Shown here: positions 9,353-18,219 of the stretch, piece after piece | How the letters are laid out: each line of letters opens with the position of its first letter | Numbering within the stretch: the stretch's first letter is position 1 | Source of the DNA: an uncultured Bacteroidales bacterium | Lineage (GTDB): Bacteria > Bacteroidota > Bacteroidia > Bacteroidales > UBA932 | Length of the DNA: 38,703 bases | NCBI GenBank assembly: GCA_944325435.1 | Contig: CALVAC010000027.1 | Location: 1-38,703 of the forward strand | Reading direction: 5' to 3' | Translations under genes and position numbers: made by a program | Notes under the pieces: generated by a model | The model's input: only the letters and a program-made list of their open reading frames with translations | Told to the model about the DNA's origin: nothing | Databases searched by the model: none

Positions 9353-10090
9353 TCATATTGTCCTTCTTCTGAATTCAGCCACAGTGACCGCCGTCGCCAC
9401 AGCCACATTGAGGGATTCCGACCCTGGGGCTCCCGGAGGATAAGGAGGGATATATAGCCTGTCAGAGACAGTCGAGGCTACCCTGTCCGATATCCCTTCC
9501 GACTCGTTGCCCATAACTATCATGACAGGACGGTCATTACCCGTGTCAAGCTCCCTGCCGTAGATGTTACTCCCGTCCAGAAATGTCCCGTACACCATAC
9601 CGCCGCGCGAAACGAAACCCGCAGCGGTCTCCGCAAGGTCACAGTAATGGAAGCGCACCCTGAATATTGCTCCCATTGTCGCCTGGACAACTTTAGGGTT
9701 GAATACATCCACCGTATCCCGTGAGGCAAAGATAGCATTTATTCCGAACCAGTCGGCTATCCTTATCAGGGTTCCGAGATTGCCCGGGTCGCGCACGGCA
9801 TCCAGCCCGAGATACAGCCCCCGCTCAGGAAGTGCCATCCGGATGTCTTGCCCCGGTTTCCTGACTACGGCAAGCACCGGGGATGGTGTGTTCAGCTGGG
9901 ATATGCGACGCATCGCCTTATCCCCGATGTCCTCCCTGCGATAGACCGCATCTACGGTGAATCCGGACCGCACGGCTTCATCCACCAGTTTTTCCCCTTC
10001 TACGACAAACAGTCCGTACTCATCACGGAATTTCTTCTGTGACAAGGATTTTATCCTTTTTATCTCATTTGCTGATATAGATGATTCCAT
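9353..10090 (-). CDS. TrmH/SpoU-family RNA 2'-O-ribose methyltransferase
   Basis: A 245-residue SPOUT-class RNA methyltransferase. The N-terminal RNA-binding substrate domain (about 1-90) starts with the typical IKRIKSLSQKKFRDEYGLFVVEGEK. The catalytic knot domain shows the family motifs: DAVRDPGNLGTLIRIADW near 113-130, IVMGNESEGIS near 190-200, and IPPYPPGAPGSESLNVAVA near 213-231, which closes the SAM-binding knot. Such enzymes methylate the ribose of rRNA or tRNA; the target nucleotide cannot be read from sequence. The start codon lies 2 nt after the stop of the arginine decarboxylase, so the two are probably translationally coupled. Confidence 0.9.
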   Translation of the reverse strand: MESSISANEIKRIKSLSQKKFRDEYGLFVVEGEKLVDEAVRSGFTVDAVYRREDIGDKAMRRISQLNTPSPVLAVVRKPGQDIRMALPERGLYLGLDAVRDPGNLGTLIRIADWFGINAIFASRDTVDVFNPKVVQATMGAIFRVRFHYCDLAETAAGFVSRGGMVYGTFLDGSNIYGRELDTGNDRPVMIVMGNESEGISDRVASTVSDRLYIPPYPPGAPGSESLNVAVATAVTVAEFRRRTI

Positions 10091-10092
10091 TG

Positions 10093-11487
10093 TCAGTAAC
10101 CGAGAATCTTCAGCATCGATTTGTAAGTCTGTTCCTTGCTGAAAAGCTTGGTGTAGTATTCACCGTCTTCATCCTTGTCGATGATAATGTGTTTAGGAGC
10201 AGGCTGCAGACAGTGCTGTATCCCGCCGTATCCAGAGATGGATTCCTGGTACGCTCCTGTGTGGAAGAAACCTATATAGAGAGGATCCTCCCTGTTCTCT
10301 ATCTTCGGGAGGAAGATGGCGTTGGCGTGGGCATCTGCATTGTAATAGTCCTGGCTGTCGCAAGTCAGCCCACCGAGGAACACCCTCTGGTATTTTTCGT
10401 TCCACTTGTTTATCGGGAGAAGTATGAAGCGCTGCTTTATACCCCACGTGTCCGGAAGGGTGGTCATAAACGAATTGTCTATCATATACCACCTCTCCCT
10501 GTCGTTCTGCTGCTTGACATCGAGGATCTGGAATATCGTCGCCCCTGACTCTCCCACGGTGAAGCTGCCGAACTCAGTGAAAATATTCGGTTCCTGGACA
10601 TCTCTGGCGTTGCACATCGTCTTGATCTGGCTGATGATTTCCTCCGCCATATATTCATAGTCGAAATCCATGGCGAGGGAATTCTTGATCGGGAAGCCTC
10701 CACCGATGTTCAGAGAATCGAGTTCTGGGCAGATTGCCTTGAGGTCACAGTACACATTGACGCATTTGGACAGCTCGTTCCAGTAGTATGCGGTGTCCTT
10801 GATGCCTGTGTTGATGAAGAAATGCAGCATCTTCAGATGGAACTTGCTGCTCTTGCTTATCACATTCGTGTAAAAAGGCACTATGTCACTGTATCTGATG
10901 CCGAGGCGCGAGGTGTAGAAGTCGAATGTCGGCTCCTCCTCCGATGCAATCCTTATACCCAGATTGATAGGGAGATCTATCAGGTCGTTGAGCTGGTCGA
11001 ACTCGTGCATGTTGTCCAGCACAGGTATGATGTTTCTCCAGCCATCGTTCACCAGGTTGGATATATTGTCTATGTAGGACAGTTTCTTGAAGCCGTTACA
11101 GATGACGAAAAGGTCCTTGCTGACCACTCCTTCGGCCTCGAGGGCCTCGATGAGATTGAGGTCGAATGCAGAGGAGGTCTCAAGATGGATGTCGTTCTTC
11201 ATCGCCTCCCGGAGCACGAACTCGAAATGCGAACTCTTGGTGCAATAGCAATAATGATAAGAGCCTTTGTAGTCCACTTTTGCCATGGCGACATTGAACA
11301 TTCTCTTTGCACGCTGTATCTGCGAGGATATTTTCGGCAGATAGGTTATCTTGAGCGGAGTGCCGTACTGGTTGATTATGTCCATCATGTTGATGTCATG
11401 GAAATAGAGTTTCCCATCCTCTACACGGAACTCATCCTGCGGAAATTCAAATGTCTGGTCAATCAGATCGATGTACTTGTCCTTCAT
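10093..11487 (-). CDS. speA: PLP-dependent arginine decarboxylase (short Bacteroidota form)
   Basis: A 464-residue fold-type III PLP decarboxylase, matching the short biosynthetic arginine decarboxylases of Bacteroidota rather than the roughly 630-660-residue proteobacterial SpeA. The Schiff-base lysine is probably Lys84 in YHYCYCTKSSHF. The phosphate-binding glycine loop is LNIGGGFPIK. The catalytic-cysteine block near the C terminus reads GGLTCDSQD. The reaction would be arginine to agmatine plus CO2, the first step of polyamine synthesis by the agmatine route. Substrate choice (arginine against related diamino acids) is inferred from family resemblance. It heads an operon with the trmH-like gene 2 nt behind. 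A -7 box lies about 75 bp upstream. Confidence 0.8.
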   Translation of the reverse strand: MKDKYIDLIDQTFEFPQDEFRVEDGKLYFHDINMMDIINQYGTPLKITYLPKISSQIQRAKRMFNVAMAKVDYKGSYHYCYCTKSSHFEFVLREAMKNDIHLETSSAFDLNLIEALEAEGVVSKDLFVICNGFKKLSYIDNISNLVNDGWRNIIPVLDNMHEFDQLNDLIDLPINLGIRIASEEEPTFDFYTSRLGIRYSDIVPFYTNVISKSSKFHLKMLHFFINTGIKDTAYYWNELSKCVNVYCDLKAICPELDSLNIGGGFPIKNSLAMDFDYEYMAEEIISQIKTMCNARDVQEPNIFTEFGSFTVGESGATIFQILDVKQQNDRERWYMIDNSFMTTLPDTWGIKQRFILLPINKWNEKYQRVFLGGLTCDSQDYYNADAHANAIFLPKIENREDPLYIGFFHTGAYQESISGYGGIQHCLQPAPKHIIIDKDEDGEYYTKLFSKEQTYKSMLKILGY

Positions 11488-11560
11488 TTTCGCTAATCCA
11501 ATTCAGTTACTTTGTTTGCAATAATACATTCCGGCTCGCCCGGATATCCGTTTCAGGGCG

Positions 11561-11568
11561 CAAATATA
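11561..11568 (-). promoter_or_regulatory. Bacteroidota -7 box upstream of speA operon
   Basis: On the minus strand this reads TATATTTG, an exact match to TAnnTTTG. It lies about 75 bp before the speA start. I found no good -33 TTTG at the usual distance, so the assignment is tentative. Confidence 0.4.
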
Positions 11569-11679
11569 TCACATTAATTCGTTATTCTATCGTTGTCGAT
11601 GATTTTTTGCAGGATTATTTATCTAAAATTTTGCGGTTACGGCATAAAAGGATACTTTTGTAAGTTGTTTCAACTGGTG

Positions 11680-13866
11680 ATGGAAGGCTTCAGAAGGATT
11701 GCATTGACAGGTCTCGTGCTGCTGGCGGCGCTTTCCTGCAGCACTACACGGGTCCTGCAGGAAGGGGAATACCGTCTGGCCCGCAACCGTGTGGAGGTCA
11801 CCAATGACAGCAGGTTCAACCTCTCCGAGATAGAGCCGTACCTGAAACAGAAGCCCAATTCCTATTTTATCTTCGGATGGAACCCTTTTCTCAATGTCTA
11901 CAACTGGCAGAACGGGAAAAACGGAGGCTGGGACAGGTTCATAAGGAAGATCGGGGTAGCCCCGGTGGTATATGATCCAGAGCAGGTGGAGAACTCGATC
12001 GGGAATGTGAAGAACCACCTCGAATATCTCGGCTACTACGGATCGGAGATAAATACAGAAGTCAAAGTCAAGCGCAAGAATGTTACAGTAAAGTATGAGG
12101 TGAGGCTCGGCAAGAGATATCCTATCAACAGGATAACATATCACCTTCCTGAAGGGGAGCTTGCTGAGGAATTCTGTCTCGACACGGCAAATGTCACTGT
12201 CAGGAGAGGAGATTTCCTGTCGGAAAGCGCTCTCGAGGCCGAGAGCGAGCGTTCAAGCAGATATCTCCGTAACAAGGGTTTCTACACATTTTCCAAAAGT
12301 TATTTCTCCTTCGAGGCTGACACCCTTTCAGTCCCGGGGTATGCGGCCATAGACTTCAGCATCAACGAATATACGAGGAATGAATCCGCGAAGGATGCCA
12401 GACCTTTCCGCAGGTTCCGGATCAACGATGTGACAATATCCTATCCGAAACGGCTGAAAATAAGGGAGGAAGTGCTGCGCAATCTCAACACCATCTCTCC
12501 CGGGGACATCTATAATGAGACAGACATCAGCAACACATACTCACGGATGTCATCACTCAGGATGTTCAATGGCATCAATATCAGGATGGAGCAGGCCGAC
12601 TCAAGTCTCGTGGACTGCTCGATAGACCTGTCTCAGTCCAAACTGCAGGGGTTCAAGGTGAATCTGGAGGCATCTATCAACTCTACAGGCCTTTTCGGAA
12701 TCTCCCCACAACTGTCGTATTATCACAAGAATATATTCAGGGGAGGAGAATGGCTCAACCTGAGTTTTATGGGCAATTTCCAGATGATGTTCGACAGTCC
12801 TGTCAGGTCCAACGAATTCGGTGTGTCCGCAGGCCTGAGCTTTCCGAAGTTTCTCGGACTTCCTTACAGGCTCTTCGACGGGCCTGCAATACCGAGGACG
12901 GATATCAACCTCTCGTACAACTATCAGAGCAGGCCGGAATATACCAGGAACATAATTTCCACATCGTTCGGATACAACGGCAGCATAGGAGGCAGGTTCT
13001 TCTACCAGGTCTATCCGGTGCAGCTCAACATAGTCAGGCTTTTTGACCTTGACCCGAGCTTCTACAGTTCACTTTACAGCGACCCGTTCATGAGGAATGC
13101 CTACCAGGACCACTTCGACCTCGGGCTTGGCAGCACATTCTACTATACTACTAATGCAGATGTCAATCCGGCTACATCCTATTTCTACACAAGGCTCCAG
13201 TTCGACATCTCCGGCAATATACTGAGCGCCTTCAAGCCCCTGATGGACAAGGATGAGGACGGGGCAGGAATGATATGGAACACGCCGTTCTCACAGTATG
13301 TCAGGGCGGAGCTGACTCTTGGCAGGACCTGGAGGTTCGGACGCAACAACGGCCAGGCGATAGCTACCAGACTGCTTGCAGGAGCAGGATACGCATACGG
13401 CAACTCTACAGTCCTCCCGTTTGAAAAACATTTCTATGCCGGAGGCTCCAACAGCCTGCGGGGATGGCAGGCGAGGACAGTAGGTCCAGGCCTCGCCCCT
13501 ATGGACGGGACATTCATCATCCCGAACCAGACAGGAGACATGAAGCTGGAGGCAAATGTGGAATACAGGTTCCACCTGTTCTGGAAACTTGCAGGTGCAG
13601 CTTTCATCGATGCCGGCAATGTATGGACATTCAGGGAATCCGGGACGACGGAACGTTCCTCAATGCTCACCGCAGCCACCTTTGCAAAGAGCATTGCAGC
13701 CAACTGGGGTGTCGGCGTGAGGCTTGACCTTGATTTCCTTGTCATCCGTGTGGACATGGGCATGAAGATACACGACCCCGCGAGGGAACAGCGATGGGTC
13801 GGGCCGTCAGGGTGGCTGCGCAGGGATGGATATGCAGTGCATTTCGGTGTCGGATATCCTTTCTGA
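11680..13866 (+). CDS. tamL: TamL-like outer-membrane Omp85-family lipoprotein
   Basis: A 728-residue Omp85/BamA-superfamily protein. I start at 11680 because this places a lipoprotein signal at the N terminus with Cys20 in LLAALSC; the open frame extends upstream to 11593 but adds an unlikely leader. POTRA-like repeats occupy about residues 25-300 (RKNVTVKYEVRLGKRYPINR, FRINDVTISYPKRL). The C-terminal half is the surface-antigen 16-strand barrel, with GGSNSLRGWQARTVGPG near the conserved barrel-lid motif and a final aromatic residue. In Bacteroidota such lipidated TamA relatives are called TamL and work with the inner-membrane-spanning protein TamB in envelope assembly. No tamB is present here. 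It appears to be a single-gene unit. Confidence 0.75.
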   Translation: MEGFRRIALTGLVLLAALSCSTTRVLQEGEYRLARNRVEVTNDSRFNLSEIEPYLKQKPNSYFIFGWNPFLNVYNWQNGKNGGWDRFIRKIGVAPVVYDPEQVENSIGNVKNHLEYLGYYGSEINTEVKVKRKNVTVKYEVRLGKRYPINRITYHLPEGELAEEFCLDTANVTVRRGDFLSESALEAESERSSRYLRNKGFYTFSKSYFSFEADTLSVPGYAAIDFSINEYTRNESAKDARPFRRFRINDVTISYPKRLKIREEVLRNLNTISPGDIYNETDISNTYSRMSSLRMFNGINIRMEQADSSLVDCSIDLSQSKLQGFKVNLEASINSTGLFGISPQLSYYHKNIFRGGEWLNLSFMGNFQMMFDSPVRSNEFGVSAGLSFPKFLGLPYRLFDGPAIPRTDINLSYNYQSRPEYTRNIISTSFGYNGSIGGRFFYQVYPVQLNIVRLFDLDPSFYSSLYSDPFMRNAYQDHFDLGLGSTFYYTTNADVNPATSYFYTRLQFDISGNILSAFKPLMDKDEDGAGMIWNTPFSQYVRAELTLGRTWRFGRNNGQAIATRLLAGAGYAYGNSTVLPFEKHFYAGGSNSLRGWQARTVGPGLAPMDGTFIIPNQTGDMKLEANVEYRFHLFWKLAGAAFIDAGNVWTFRESGTTERSSMLTAATFAKSIAANWGVGVRLDLDFLVIRVDMGMKIHDPAREQRWVGPSGWLRRDGYAVHFGVGYPF

Positions 13867-13951
13867 CATCCGTCACGATGCTGGCCGCCGTGTTTCAGAC
13901 ATTTTAATGTAGATTTCCGGCCATGGGGATATGTTTTTAACGATTATTCAT

Positions 13952-13959
13952 TATATTTG
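13952..13959 (+). promoter_or_regulatory. Bacteroidota -7 box for the zinc-ribbon/TM2 cassette
   Basis: TATATTTG matches TAnnTTTG exactly and ends 38 bp before the ATG of the TM2 gene. The upstream region is T-rich (TGTTTTTAA at 13932-13940) but lacks a TTTG at ideal spacing. Confidence 0.5.
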
Positions 13960-13997
13960 TACGGTTTGATTTGATCAAGATAACTAACCGATTTGAT

Positions 13998-14420
13998 ATG
14001 GCTTTGATAAACTGCAAAGAATGCGGACAACAGATCTCTGATGCCGCAAAGACATGTCCTCATTGCGGGGCTCCGGTCGTGAAGGATGTCTACTGTCCCA
14101 AATGCGGGACCAAGGTTCCGGAAAACATAAAGTTCTGCCCGACATGCGGGAACGCCATCGTGCCATCCGCATCAGAAGCGAAGAGCGGCAAGGACAAGAC
14201 CGTGGCCGGACTGCTGGCTATCTTCCTCGGAGGATGGGGGATACAGTACTTCTACCTCGGCAAGACCACGGCCGGAATACTGACGATAGTCATAAGTCTC
14301 TGCTCATGCTATATATGGGGTCTGCTGATGCTGATACAGGGCATAATGATGCTCACGATGTCCGATGAGGCATTCAACGAGAAATATGTCGACACCGACA
14401 AGACGTTCCCTCTATTCTGA
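13998..14420 (+). CDS. Double zinc-ribbon TM2-domain membrane protein
   Basis: A 140-residue protein with two tandem zinc ribbons: Cys6/Cys9/Cys20/Cys23 and Cys33/Cys36/Cys47/Cys50, each a CxxC pair. The C-terminal TM2 domain has two membrane helices from about residue 70 onward (LLAIFLGGWGIQYFYLGKT, then a hydrophobic ILTIVISL run). The ATG at 13998 is preferred over the frame-open upstream one because it starts directly at the ribbon and suits the promoter box. TM2 proteins are small inner-membrane proteins of unclear function. First of three closely spaced genes; the next starts 8 nt after its stop. Confidence 0.85.
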   Translation: MALINCKECGQQISDAAKTCPHCGAPVVKDVYCPKCGTKVPENIKFCPTCGNAIVPSASEAKSGKDKTVAGLLAIFLGGWGIQYFYLGKTTAGILTIVISLCSCYIWGLLMLIQGIMMLTMSDEAFNEKYVDTDKTFPLF

Positions 14421-14428
14421 CACTTGCC

Positions 14429-14872
14429 ATGTACTGTAGGAATTGCGGTGCGGAACTTCCCGAAGGGGCGAAGTTCTGCACAAACTGCGGACACGGACTG
14501 ACGGCAGACACAGGGGCTTCTTCTTCGGCCCAGCCTGTTTCAGGATTCTCTGACAGGCGTGACCGCCCGAATTCACATCTCGCCCTTGCCATAATCGTCA
14601 CGGTATGCTGCTGCATCCCGTTCGGGATAGTCTCCATAATCTATGCATCCAAGGTGGATTCACGCTGGAACAACGGCCAGGATGAAGAGGCGCGGGAGAA
14701 CTCGCGCAAGGCAAAGAACTGGGCGCTGTGGGGAATAGGTCTGGTCGCGCTGTTCTATGTGGTGTATATACTGCTGCTTGCATTCGGCGCGGTGACCGCA
14801 TTCTGGACAGAGGACTTCTTCAGCGGAGGCAGTTCGGTATATGACATAATGGCCGCCTGCCACAACTTCTGA
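14429..14872 (+). CDS. Zinc-ribbon CD225/dispanin-like membrane protein
   Basis: A 147-residue protein with one N-terminal zinc ribbon (Cys3, Cys6, Cys17, Cys20), a polar linker and a two-helix membrane domain. The first helix contains CCCIPFGIVSIIYASKV, the hallmark of the CD225/dispanin family (also found in interferon-induced transmembrane proteins). A basic/acidic loop (EARENSRKAKNW) leads to the second helix at about 95-120. The stop overlaps the next start as TGATG, which suggests translational coupling. Function unknown; the family is thought to influence membrane properties. Confidence 0.8.
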   Translation: MYCRNCGAELPEGAKFCTNCGHGLTADTGASSSAQPVSGFSDRRDRPNSHLALAIIVTVCCCIPFGIVSIIYASKVDSRWNNGQDEEARENSRKAKNWALWGIGLVALFYVVYILLLAFGAVTAFWTEDFFSGGSSVYDIMAACHNF

Positions 14873-15324
14873 TGCGTGCAGACAAAGGCAGATACAGGCT
14901 TACGGCAGGCATGTTCATCGTGCTTGCCGTTCTGCTTCTGGCCGCTGTCCTGCTCTATACGGAGACTGACCCGGAATCATCTGTCCTTTTCCCGAAATGC
15001 CCTTTCCATCTGCTTACGGGGCTGGAATGTCCTGGCTGCGGCTCCCAGCGCGCAATCCACAGCCTGCTGAACGGAGATATAGGTGCCGCCGCACATTACA
15101 ATCTGCTCCTTGTCCTGGCGATTCCGTATCTCGGACTGCTTGCGTCACTTGAGGTGACACGCCATATATTGCTGCATCTCAATGTCCCGGAGAAAATCAA
15201 AAACAAAGTGTCGCATGGGATTTCCAGGACTGTAGCCATCCTGTACCATGGCAGGGCGGCATGGATTGTCCTCGCTGTCGTGCTGCTGTTCTGGCTTCTG
15301 CGCAACTTCACCGCCGCGTTCTGA
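14872..15324 (+). CDS. DUF2752 membrane protein
   Basis: A 150-residue integral membrane protein. The DUF2752 signature is CPFHLLTGLECPGCGSQRA (about residues 43-61), with the paired cysteines and the GCGxxRA motif, flanked by an N-terminal helix (about 10-30) and two later helices (about 76-100 and 128-145). DUF2752 proteins often accompany TM2 or CD225 proteins, as here; no biochemical role is established. The start overlaps the preceding stop by one base. The C terminus lies 49 bp from the convergent RarA gene. Confidence 0.85.
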   Translation: MRADKGRYRLTAGMFIVLAVLLLAAVLLYTETDPESSVLFPKCPFHLLTGLECPGCGSQRAIHSLLNGDIGAAAHYNLLLVLAIPYLGLLASLEVTRHILLHLNVPEKIKNKVSHGISRTVAILYHGRAAWIVLAVVLLFWLLRNFTAAF

Positions 15325-15373
15325 AAGAGGGAATGTTCCACAGCAGGGTCCAGCCACCGGCCATGGCGCGCTG

Positions 15374-16699
15374 TCATTTATCCTGCTTCTGATAGTATTT
15401 GGGCCACAGCGATGCCAGCCTTTCGGCCATGTTCTGTTCTGTCCTGCTTGTATCGGCAGGCTCGTAGAGAGTAGTGCCGGCAATCTCTTCGGGCATGAAT
15501 TCGAGGTCGGTCCAGTGTCCCGGGAAATCATGGGCATACCGGTAGCCATCGGCATATCCGAGATCCTCCATAAGCTTTGTCGGAGCATTCCTCAGATACA
15601 GAGGAACCGGAGCCACCGGGGTCTCCTTTGCGAGGGCTATGGCCTTGTCAATGGCAAGGTATGCGGAATTGCTCTTCTGAGATGAAGCGAGATAGATTGT
15701 GGTCTCCGAGAGGGGGATACGTGCTTCCGGCATCCCGATGTTGTGTACAATCTGGAAGCAGGCGTTAGCCAGGAGCATGGCATTCGGGTTTGCAAGTCCT
15801 ATGTCCTCTGCGGCGAGTATGCACAGCCTGCGCGCAATGAACAGCGGGTCTTCGCCTCCGTTGAGCATCCTTGCCAGATAATATACCGCCGCATTCGGAT
15901 CAGACCCTCTGACGCTCTTTATGAAGGCCGATATGATGTCATAGTGCATTTCGCCGCCCTTGTCGTAGACTGCGATATTCTCCTGGAGGCAGGAAGCCAC
16001 TGTCCTGTTGTCGATTGTTATCTTCTCATCCGGACCGTAAGCCCCGACTACAATCTCCAGTATGTTCAGCAGCTTGCGCGCATCCCCTCCGCTATACCGG
16101 AAGAGCGCTCCGGTCTCGGCCACAGTGACATCCCTTGTGCGCAGTATCTCATCCGTGTGTATAGCCCTGTTCAAGAGTTCCTCAAGGTCAGACGCATCAA
16201 GAGGCTTGAGCACAAACACCTGGCATCGCGACAGCAGGGGAGTGATGACCTCAAACGAGGGGTTCTCTGTAGTAGCTCCTATCAGCACTACAGTGCCATC
16301 CTCCACTGCACCCAGAAGCGCATCCTGCTGCGATTTGCTGAACCGGTGGATTTCATCGATGAACAGTATCGGAGCCAGGCCGCTGGAAAACAGCGAACTG
16401 CCCCTCGCCTTGTCTATCACTTCACGGACCTCCTTGACACCTGCGCTCACAGCCGAAAGTGTATGGAACTCCCTCCCCGTCGAATGCGCCACAATACGCG
16501 CAAGGGTTGTCTTGCCCACTCCCGGAGGCCCCCACAGGATGAAAGAAGAGAGGTTGCCTGTATGTATCATGTTCCATAATATGCTGCCCTCGCCGACCAG
16601 ATGCCTCTGTCCGACATACTGGTCAAGGGTGGATGGCCTCATCCTTTCAGGAAGAGGGGGAAGCATTCTGTTCATTACATTGCTGTCTGTCACGGCCAT
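15374..16699 (-). CDS. rarA: Replication-associated recombination protein A (RarA/MgsA AAA+ ATPase)
   Basis: A 441-residue AAA+ clamp-loader-like ATPase. It opens with the family block PLPERMRPSTLDQYVGQRHL. Walker A is GPPGVGKTT (Lys63) and Walker B is ILFIDEIHRF near residue 110-120. Sensor 1 is LIGATTENPSFE, followed by LLSRCQVFVLKPL. The C-terminal tetramerisation part includes KSVRGSDPNAAVYYLARML and a YADGYRYAHDFPGHW block. RarA acts at stalled replication forks with SSB. Length is normal. The ATG at 16699 is used; an internal ATG at 16675 is also possible. Confidence 0.93.
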   Translation of the reverse strand: MAVTDSNVMNRMLPPLPERMRPSTLDQYVGQRHLVGEGSILWNMIHTGNLSSFILWGPPGVGKTTLARIVAHSTGREFHTLSAVSAGVKEVREVIDKARGSSLFSSGLAPILFIDEIHRFSKSQQDALLGAVEDGTVVLIGATTENPSFEVITPLLSRCQVFVLKPLDASDLEELLNRAIHTDEILRTRDVTVAETGALFRYSGGDARKLLNILEIVVGAYGPDEKITIDNRTVASCLQENIAVYDKGGEMHYDIISAFIKSVRGSDPNAAVYYLARMLNGGEDPLFIARRLCILAAEDIGLANPNAMLLANACFQIVHNIGMPEARIPLSETTIYLASSQKSNSAYLAIDKAIALAKETPVAPVPLYLRNAPTKLMEDLGYADGYRYAHDFPGHWTDLEFMPEEIAGTTLYEPADTSRTEQNMAERLASLWPKYYQKQDK

Positions 16700-16748
16700 A
16701 TCCGGTAAACATGCGGCAAAGCAACCTGGCAGGGTGTTTTGCCGACTT

Positions 16749-16764
16749 CAAACATACAAAGTTA
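16749..16764 (-). promoter_or_regulatory. Two adjacent -7-like boxes for rarA
   Basis: Read on the minus strand, TAACTTTG (16764-16757) is followed directly by TATGTTTG (16756-16749). Both match TAnnTTTG. They lie 50-65 bp before the rarA start. Either could be used; neither has an obvious -33 TTTG. Confidence 0.4.
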
Positions 16765-16809
16765 CGATATTTTTTGCTAAATTCGCGGCGGTAAAATGGA
16801 TTTTGGATT

Positions 16810-18213
16810 ATGTTTGAAAAGAAGACGAAGATTATATGTACCATCTCGGACATCAACTGCGATGAGGATTTCATCAGGAAGCTGTATGAAAGCGGGATGA
16901 ATGTCGTCAGGATAAACTCCGCCCACGCCTCGCTGGAAGGGGCCCAGAGGATTGTGGACAATGTACGTGCAGTCTCGGACAGGATAGCGATCCTGGTGGA
17001 CACCAAGGGACCTGAAGTCAGGCTTACCGCCATGGAGTCCGCTGTGGGATTCGTGGTCAATGAAGGGGACTGGATAGAGATACACAACGGACCTGACATG
17101 GCGTGCACATCCAAGATCCTATACACCACATGCGCGGATTTCGTGAGCGATGTCCCGGTAGGTGCGCATGTCCTCGTAGATGATGGCGCAATCGACCTCT
17201 TCGTCACCGGCAAGGAAGGGGACAAGCTTCTGTGCGAGGCACAGAACAGCGGTGTTATCAAAGGCAAAAAGAGCGTGAATGTACCCGGGGTGCACATCTC
17301 TCTGCCGGCCCTGACGGAAAAGGACAAAAGATTTGTCCGGTGGGCGATAGATGCGGACATAGATTTCGTAGCCCATTCGTTTGTCCGGGGGAAGGATGAC
17401 CTGCTGGAGATTCAGAAGATACTGGATGAGCAGGACAGCCATCTCAAGATAATATCCAAGATAGAGAACCAGCAGGGTATCGACAATATCGAGGAGATAC
17501 TTACACACAGCTACGGTGTGATGGTGGCTCGGGGAGACCTCGGAGTGGAAATTCCGGCGGAGCGGATCCCCATCATCCAGAAGGATATCATCCAGATATG
17601 CAGGGCACGCAAAAAACCTGTAATCATTGCGACGCAGATGCTCCACAGCATGATAGAGAATCCGCGCCCGACCAGGGCGGAAGTGACCGATGTCGCCAAC
17701 GCCATTTTCCAGAGCACTGATGCGATAATGCTCAGCGGTGAGACTGCAAGCGGGAAATATCCTGTCGAGGCCGTCAAGACAATGAGCAGGATTGCCAAGG
17801 AGATAGAGAAATCCATCGACATCTCGCTCGATCTCCATCTCGAGAAAGTCCACAAGCCGATAGCCGCGGTGCTCGCCCGCTCTCTGGTGGCATCGACAAA
17901 AGAACTGCCTGTCAAAGCCATTATCTTCGACACATGGACAGGACGCACCGGCAGATATCTGGCTGAATCCAGACCTAAAGTCCCTATTTATGCAATGTGC
18001 TATAACGCCTCTACAATGAGAGAGTTGAACTTGACTTACGACATATATGCATACAAGTTCGACATCCAGAAGAGCAAGGAGGATATGGTACGCAACTCGA
18101 TCAGAATACTGGAGGAGGATGGCCGTCTGCAGGCGGGCGATCTCGTGGGCTTTATAGGAGGCAGTTTCAACGATGAGTTGGGTGCCACATATATGGAGTT
18201 CAAGTACGTATAA
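16810..18213 (+). CDS. pyk: Pyruvate kinase
   Basis: A 467-residue pyruvate kinase of the Bacteroidota type, catalysing PEP + ADP to pyruvate + ATP. Visible motifs are MNVVRINSAHAS (the N-terminal substrate loop, where many kinases have NFSHG), DTKGPEVR, KIISKIENQQGIDNIEEI (catalytic lysine region), VMVARGDLGVEIP, and IIATQMLHSMIENPRPTRAE, the K+/Mg/PEP signature. The C-terminal domain spans about 345-467. Full length with no missing motif. A barrel-protein gene starts 6 bp after its stop. It is divergent from rarA with about 110 bp between them. Confidence 0.95.
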   Translation: MFEKKTKIICTISDINCDEDFIRKLYESGMNVVRINSAHASLEGAQRIVDNVRAVSDRIAILVDTKGPEVRLTAMESAVGFVVNEGDWIEIHNGPDMACTSKILYTTCADFVSDVPVGAHVLVDDGAIDLFVTGKEGDKLLCEAQNSGVIKGKKSVNVPGVHISLPALTEKDKRFVRWAIDADIDFVAHSFVRGKDDLLEIQKILDEQDSHLKIISKIENQQGIDNIEEILTHSYGVMVARGDLGVEIPAERIPIIQKDIIQICRARKKPVIIATQMLHSMIENPRPTRAEVTDVANAIFQSTDAIMLSGETASGKYPVEAVKTMSRIAKEIEKSIDISLDLHLEKVHKPIAAVLARSLVASTKELPVKAIIFDTWTGRTGRYLAESRPKVPIYAMCYNASTMRELNLTYDIYAYKFDIQKSKEDMVRNSIRILEEDGRLQAGDLVGFIGGSFNDELGATYMEFKYV

Positions 18214-18219
18214 TGCCGG

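Noticed and set aside
9310..9408. Longer N terminus for the receiver/PEP-synthase-like protein
   Set aside because: It would overlap the trmH-like coding region, and the leader is basic and unlike the family; the ATG at 9309 has a purine-rich site upstream.
11593..11679. Longer N terminus for the TamL-like protein
   Set aside because: It would bury the lipoprotein signal; starting at 11680 puts Cys20 in the right place.
15743..16579. 278-codon plus-strand open frame opposite rarA
   Set aside because: Antisense shadow; RarA motifs on the other strand are complete.
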